DNA of 64,000 nucleotides from Ramlibacter tataouinensis (GTDB lineage Bacteria; Pseudomonadota; Gammaproteobacteria; Burkholderiales; Burkholderiaceae_C), in NCBI GenBank assembly GCA_002427815.1, contig DIZF01000012.1, positions 1-64,000 on the forward strand, in the 5' to 3' direction. Both the position numbers and the translations under genes were made by a program. Below the pieces are notes generated by a model, which saw only the letters and a program-made list of their open reading frames with translations, had not been told where the DNA came from and did no database searches. Shown in pieces: positions 60,467 to 64,000 of the stretch (position 1 is its first letter; each line of letters starts with the position of its first letter).

Positions 60467-60547
60467 CAACGGGGTCAGATCACGATTCAGGACGAGGGTG
60501 TTGACGGAGGAGGGGGTCTGGTACGAAATCGTGCTCTGACCCCGTTG
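60467..60547. repeat. R1 inverted repeat
   Basis: CAACGGGGTCAGATCACGAT pairs with ATCGTGCTCTGACCCCGTTG. The linker follows, then the first bases of an R2 (CAACGCAATCGGG) that is cut off at about 60595. The rest of the gap up to 60714 has no gene that I can see. Confidence 0.9.
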
Positions 60548-60714
60548 ACGGTGTTGCCGGAGAAAGACCTTCCGTCCTCCACCAACGCAATCGGGCATTG
60601 GCACGAATGGTTACGTGCTCAGCCGTTCCGCCGGTAGCCCCGGATACGCGGCCGATACCCCCCTGTGTTAGAACCCCTGATCGGCTATCGCAGTCACTAC
60701 CTACCGTCACACGC

Positions 60715-61857
60715 ATGACGCTTTCGCGCTTCATCACCGAGAACATGGAAGCCATCGTCAAGGAATGGCAGACCTTTGCCACCACGATGGAACCCGCGGC
60801 TTCGACCATGAGCGCCATGGCGCTGCGCGACCATGCCAAGCCGATCCTGCTGGCCATTGCCAAGGACATCGATTCCAGCCAGACGGCGTCGGCGCGAGCC
60901 GACAAGTCGAAGGGCTTGGCGCCCGCGCTGTCCACCCGCGAGACCGCGGCAGCAACGCACGGCGCGCTGCGCCACCTGAGCGGGTTCGACCTGAACCAGT
61001 TGGGCGCCGAATACCGGGCTCTGCGCGCCAGCGTCATCCGCTTGTGGACGAACCACCACGCAAGGGAGATGCACTCGGCGATCTTCGAAGACATGATCCG
61101 CTTCAACGAGGCCGTGGACCAGGCCGTTGCGGAATCGACCTCCCGTTATGCGGCCGAACTCGCACTGTCGCGCGACACTTTCATGGCGATCCTGGCACAC
61201 GATCTGCGCAGCCCGCTGAGCGCCATCACCATGCTGAGTCACCTCATGGAAAAAGGCGCGACCACCGAGACCGCGCGCAAACAGTCCGGTCAGATCCAGC
61301 GAAGCGCCAAGGAAATGAGCGGCATGATCAGTGAGCTGCTCGAGTACACTCGGACGCAGTTGGGCAAAGGCATTCCCATCAAGCCCAAAGTGTGTTCCCT
61401 GCTGGTCATCTGCCGCGACGCCGTGGAAGAGGTGCGATCCGCGCAGCCAGGGCGACAGTTGGTGCTGGACGTCCCCGAAGACCTGATGGGCCTGGTCGAT
61501 CACGCGCGCTTGCGCCAGGCGCTTTCGAACTTGCTGAACAATGCGGTGCAGCACGGGGACCCCGCCTCGCCGATCACTCTGACGGTTCGCACCGAGGGGC
61601 AGGCCATGGCCATAGACGTGAAGAATATGGGTGAGCCGATCTCGCCGGACTCACTGCAGGTCATCTTCGACCCGCTGGTTCAGTTGTCCGCCAAGTCCGC
61701 TGCGAAGCCGGATATCCCTTCGACCAATCTGGGGCTGGGCCTCTTCATCGCTCGCGAAATTGCGCTGGGCCACCACGGCGCGCTGGACGTCACATCCGAC
61801 CGCGAAAACGGAACCGTCTTCACGATGCGACTGCCGGTGGTTTCCGCAGCCGAATGA
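60715..61857 (+). CDS. histidine kinase with RsbRD N-terminal domain
   Basis: A 380-residue soluble kinase. The N-terminal region (SRFITENMEAIVKEWQTFAT, HLSGFDLNQLGAEYRALRAS) is of the RsbRD/RsbT co-antagonist type. The phospho-acceptor block is FMAILAHDLRSPLSAITML at about 157-175, and the ATPase has LSNLLNNAVQHG and NLGLGLFIAREIALGHHG. No membrane helix, so it should sense a cytoplasmic signal. The ATG at 60715 was chosen where family similarity begins. No response regulator adjoins it. Confidence 0.9.
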   Translation: MTLSRFITENMEAIVKEWQTFATTMEPAASTMSAMALRDHAKPILLAIAKDIDSSQTASARADKSKGLAPALSTRETAAATHGALRHLSGFDLNQLGAEYRALRASVIRLWTNHHAREMHSAIFEDMIRFNEAVDQAVAESTSRYAAELALSRDTFMAILAHDLRSPLSAITMLSHLMEKGATTETARKQSGQIQRSAKEMSGMISELLEYTRTQLGKGIPIKPKVCSLLVICRDAVEEVRSAQPGRQLVLDVPEDLMGLVDHARLRQALSNLLNNAVQHGDPASPITLTVRTEGQAMAIDVKNMGEPISPDSLQVIFDPLVQLSAKSAAKPDIPSTNLGLGLFIAREIALGHHGALDVTSDRENGTVFTMRLPVVSAAE

Positions 61858-61890
61858 TTCTCGAGGAAGGCTTTGCGTCCTCCACCAGCG

Positions 61891-61973
61891 CAATCGGGGT
61901 CGGAGCGGAATTTCGTACGACATCACAGTCTCCGGCCACGTTACTTTCCTGAATTCCGATCCGACCCCGATTG
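61891..61973. repeat. R2 inverted repeat
   Basis: CAATCGGGGTC at 61891-61901 pairs with GACCCCGATTG at 61963-61973. A linker remnant (GGCTTTGCGTCCTCCACCAG) precedes it directly after the kinase stop; the R1 partner is missing. Confidence 0.9.
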
Positions 61974-62030
61974 CTGCCTTGCCTGCGTTCCGATCCGACC
62001 CCGATTGCTATCGCGATCCGACCCCGATTG
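61974..62030 (+). repeat. tandem R2 right arms
   Basis: Two more right arms follow: GTTCCGATCCGACCCCGATT at 61987 and GATCCGACCCCGATTG at 62015-62030, head to tail with the hairpin's own right arm. Confidence 0.8.
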
Positions 62031-62123
62031 CTGCCGCGGTCGGAAACTGGGACTCGAAGCCGCCCCGGTGATGTGGGGTATCCACTCATCCTCCCAGCGG
62101 GCCCGCTCCCCCAGAATCGCGCG

Positions 62124-62714
62124 ATGCCCGAACGCCTCACCCAAATTGCTTACTCCGACCTGCCGCCCGAAGTCCGCCCGCTCGCCGATGACATCCTCAA
62201 GGTGTCCAGCGCGGCCCTGGGCGGACCCTACAACGCCTTGCTGCGCAGCCCGGACATGGCGCGGCGGTGTTTCGATCTGCTCGATTACCTGCGCTTCAAG
62301 ACCTCGGTCAACAAGCGCCTGAACGAGTTCGCGATCCTGATCCAGGCGCGCATTGCCAACGCGCAGTACGAGTGGTGGGCGCACGAGACCATCGCGCGGC
62401 GGGCGGGCCTGTCGGATGCCGTGATGGCCGATCTGCGGGAGTGCCGCCGTCCGGGCGCCATGCAGGACGACGAGCGGCTGGTCTATGACTTCTGCGTGCA
62501 ACTGACCTTGAATCACCAGGTGCCCGATGCCTTGTGGCAGGAAGCAGTGACCAGCATGGGGGAACAGGCGGTGATCGACCTCACGGTGCTCTCGGGCACT
62601 TACGTCATGGTGGCCATGCTGCTCAATGCCACCCAGGTCGGCATCCCCGGTGGCGGCGCCGAGCCTTTGCCGGTGTTCGACCCCGTCGAGATTCGCCGGC
62701 GCCTGCTGGCCTGA
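62124..62714 (+). CDS. carboxymuconolactone decarboxylase family protein
   Basis: A 196-residue helical protein of the CMD/AhpD-like superfamily. The core contains NKRLNEFAILIQARIANAQY and EWWAHETIARRAGLSDAVMA, without the CxxC pair of AhpD peroxidase-reductases, so it is more like a decarboxylase-type or unassigned member. It is followed 25 bases later by a solute-binding protein gene, a pair often seen in catabolic clusters of Burkholderiales. The ATG at 62124 is set by the family N-terminus. Confidence 0.88.
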   Translation: MPERLTQIAYSDLPPEVRPLADDILKVSSAALGGPYNALLRSPDMARRCFDLLDYLRFKTSVNKRLNEFAILIQARIANAQYEWWAHETIARRAGLSDAVMADLRECRRPGAMQDDERLVYDFCVQLTLNHQVPDALWQEAVTSMGEQAVIDLTVLSGTYVMVAMLLNATQVGIPGGGAEPLPVFDPVEIRRRLLA

Positions 62715-62739
62715 TATCCCTGCACACGAGGAAAACCCC

Positions 62740-63717
62740 ATGAGATTTCGAATCCTTCGTTCTTTGTTGCCGCTGACCCTGGCCGCCGCCGCTTTCAGCG
62801 CTGCGGCGCAGGACTATCCTTCGCGCACCATCACGTTCGAGATGCCGTACTCGCCGGGCGGGCCGGGTGACGTGATCACGCGGGTGTTTGCGGCGGCCAT
62901 GCAGAAGACGCTGGGCCAGCAGATCATCGTGGACAACACGGCCGGTGCTTCGGGCACCATCGGCAGCGCGAAGGTGGCGCACGCCAAGCCGGACGGCTAC
63001 ACCCTGCTGATGATCCACGTGAGCCATGCCACCAGCATGGCCATGTACAAGAGCCTGCCGTACCACCCGGTGGACGACTTCGAGCCGATCGGCCAGGCGA
63101 CCAACGGGCCGATGGTGATCGTGGCGCGCAACGGCTTTCCGCCCAAGGACCTCAACGAGTTCATCGCCTACCTGAAGGCGAACCAGGGCAAGGTGAGCCT
63201 GGCGCATGCCGGCGTGGGCTCGGCCTCGCACCTGTGCGGCCTGGCGATGATGCAGGCACTGGACGTCAAGCTCAACGAGATCCCGTACAAGGGCACCGGC
63301 CCGGCGCTCAACGACGTGATGGGCGGGCAGGTGGACCTGCTGTGCGACCAGACCTCCGGCACGGTGCCGTCGGTCAAAGGCGGCAAGATCAAGGCCTATG
63401 CCGTGGCCGGCAAGGCGCGGCTGCCTTCGCTGCCCGACCTGCCCGCCATCACCGAAGCCGGCGTACAGGGCCTGGACATGAACATCTCGTTCGGCCTCTA
63501 TGCGCCCAAGGGCACGCCCAAGCCGGTGCTGGAGAAGCTGACCGCGGCCCTGCGGCAGGCCGTCAGCGACCCCGAGGTGCGCGCCCGCCTCGAGTCCATG
63601 GGCATCGCCGCCGTGAACCCCGAGCAGGCCACCCCCGAGGCGCTGCGGGCGCACCTGAAGTACGAGATCGACACCCTGGGCGGGCTGCTGATCAAGGCGG
63701 GGGTGAAGGCGAATTAG
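62740..63717 (+). CDS. Bug-type tripartite tricarboxylate transporter binding protein
   Basis: A 325-residue periplasmic binding protein of the Bug/TctC family. The signal peptide (LLPLTLAAAAFSAAAQ) is followed by the family start YPSRTITFEMPYSPGGPGDV, and later VDNTAGASGTIGSAKVAHAK, KPDGYTLLM and AHAGVGSASHLCGLAMMQAL. These proteins capture carboxylates or aromatic acids; no TctA/TctB membrane genes are in the window. Probably co-transcribed with the CMD-family gene. An extended family in this lineage. Confidence 0.93.
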   Translation: MRFRILRSLLPLTLAAAAFSAAAQDYPSRTITFEMPYSPGGPGDVITRVFAAAMQKTLGQQIIVDNTAGASGTIGSAKVAHAKPDGYTLLMIHVSHATSMAMYKSLPYHPVDDFEPIGQATNGPMVIVARNGFPPKDLNEFIAYLKANQGKVSLAHAGVGSASHLCGLAMMQALDVKLNEIPYKGTGPALNDVMGGQVDLLCDQTSGTVPSVKGGKIKAYAVAGKARLPSLPDLPAITEAGVQGLDMNISFGLYAPKGTPKPVLEKLTAALRQAVSDPEVRARLESMGIAAVNPEQATPEALRAHLKYEIDTLGGLLIKAGVKAN

Positions 63718-63765
63718 GGGCGCCTCGGCGCGGGTGAGGCAACGGGATCAGATCAGCGAATGAGG

Positions 63766-63846
63766 CAACGGGGTCAGGTCACGATTCAGGACGAGGGTGT
63801 GGACGGAGGAGGGGGTCTGGTACGAAATCGTGCTCTGACCCCGTTG
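63766..63846. repeat. R1 inverted repeat
   Basis: CAACGGGGTCAGGTCACGAT pairs with ATCGTGCTCTGACCCCGTTG. A partial left arm (CAACGGGATCAGATCA) precedes it at 63740. The linker to the next R2 is about 10 bases longer than usual (GACGGTCCCGTCGACGGTCT). Confidence 0.9.
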
Positions 63847-63898
63847 ACGGTCCCGTCGACGGTCTTGCCGGAGAAAGGCTTTGCGCCTTCCACCAACG

Positions 63899-63981
63899 CA
63901 ATCGGGGTCGGAGCGGAATTTCGTACGGCACCGCGCGCTCCGGCCGCAGCACTTTCCTGAATTCCGATCCGACCCCGATTG
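63899..63981. repeat. R2 inverted repeat at the right edge
   Basis: CAATCGGGGTC at 63899-63909 pairs with GACCCCGATTG at 63971-63981. It completes an R1-linker-R2 composite. The remaining bases to 64000 begin another right-arm-like stretch. Confidence 0.9.
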
Positions 63982-64000
63982 CTGCCCCCGTCGCGACATC

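Noticed and set aside
51442..62030. Tandem GATCCGACCCCGATTG units considered as a CRISPR array
   Set aside because: Units are adjacent or nearly so, with no unique spacers of regular length and no cas genes; they are right arms of R2 hairpins.

Overview
The window is GC-rich bacterial DNA of Burkholderiales type, most like the Comamonadaceae (Ramlibacter/Variovorax relatives). The evidence is the ilvI-ilvH-ilvC-pssA-leuA order, the ECF sigma/DUF3619/DUF3106/RDD operon, a Bug-type solute-binding protein and the bpt-aat pair. The first 19 bases are the Tn5/Nextera mosaic end, so the left edge is a library artefact and not genome sequence. No rRNA, tRNA, CRISPR array, integrase or complete transposase was seen.

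Layout. 0.2-3.7 kb (minus strand): sigma factor, DUF3619, DUF3106, RDD protein, diacylglycerol kinase and LOG-family hydrolase, mostly coupled by 4-base overlaps. 3.9-11.8 kb (plus): branched-chain amino-acid genes ilvI, ilvH, ilvC, then pssA, then two different 2-isopropylmalate synthase genes overlapping each other behind a leucine attenuator (leader peptide plus terminator). 11.9-16.7 kb: a D,D-peptidase, a Fic protein with paired operators, an IclR regulator and the N-degron transferases bpt and aat. 16.9-26.1 kb: recC-recB-recD, each carrying an in-frame palindromic repeat insert.

26.2-55.6 kb is a defence/accessory island. It begins with the antitoxin of an AbiE-type system (toxin truncated), a second Fic protein, and a fusion of a copied recB tail with a hipA remnant. 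A type I restriction-modification operon follows, in the order hsdR-hsdS-KAP NTPase-(broken GIY-YIG/DUF4357)-HEPN-MNT-HEPN-hsdM-DUF2726. Next come two PIN toxin-antitoxin modules, a GSU2403-type nucleotidyltransferase, and a complete type I Wadjet system (jetABCD, 43.6-50.3 kb). The island ends with a WYL regulator, an ADP-ribosylglycohydrolase, two ordinary proteins and a second GSU2403-type nucleotidyltransferase. Gene fragments, duplicated junctions and operator palindromes mark repeated cassette gain and loss. From 55.9 kb the DNA returns to ordinary genes: a PepSY/COG4705/two-component operon, an RsbRD-type histidine kinase, a carboxymuconolactone decarboxylase-like protein and a Bug-type binding protein.

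A dispersed family of about 80-bp inverted repeats (R1 and R2, 14 full copies plus fragments) fills most intergenic gaps in the island and in the right-hand flank. They resemble REP/RAYT-type palindromes, but no RAYT transposase gene is present. Wadjet (anti-plasmid), type I restriction, AbiE remnants and the PIN and HEPN/MNT modules make this a dense antiviral and anti-plasmid locus. The most unusual point is that two unrelated toxin-antitoxin modules each end in the same ATGA overlap with an hsdM start, one intact and one reduced to a stub, which suggests exchange of modules at that junction.
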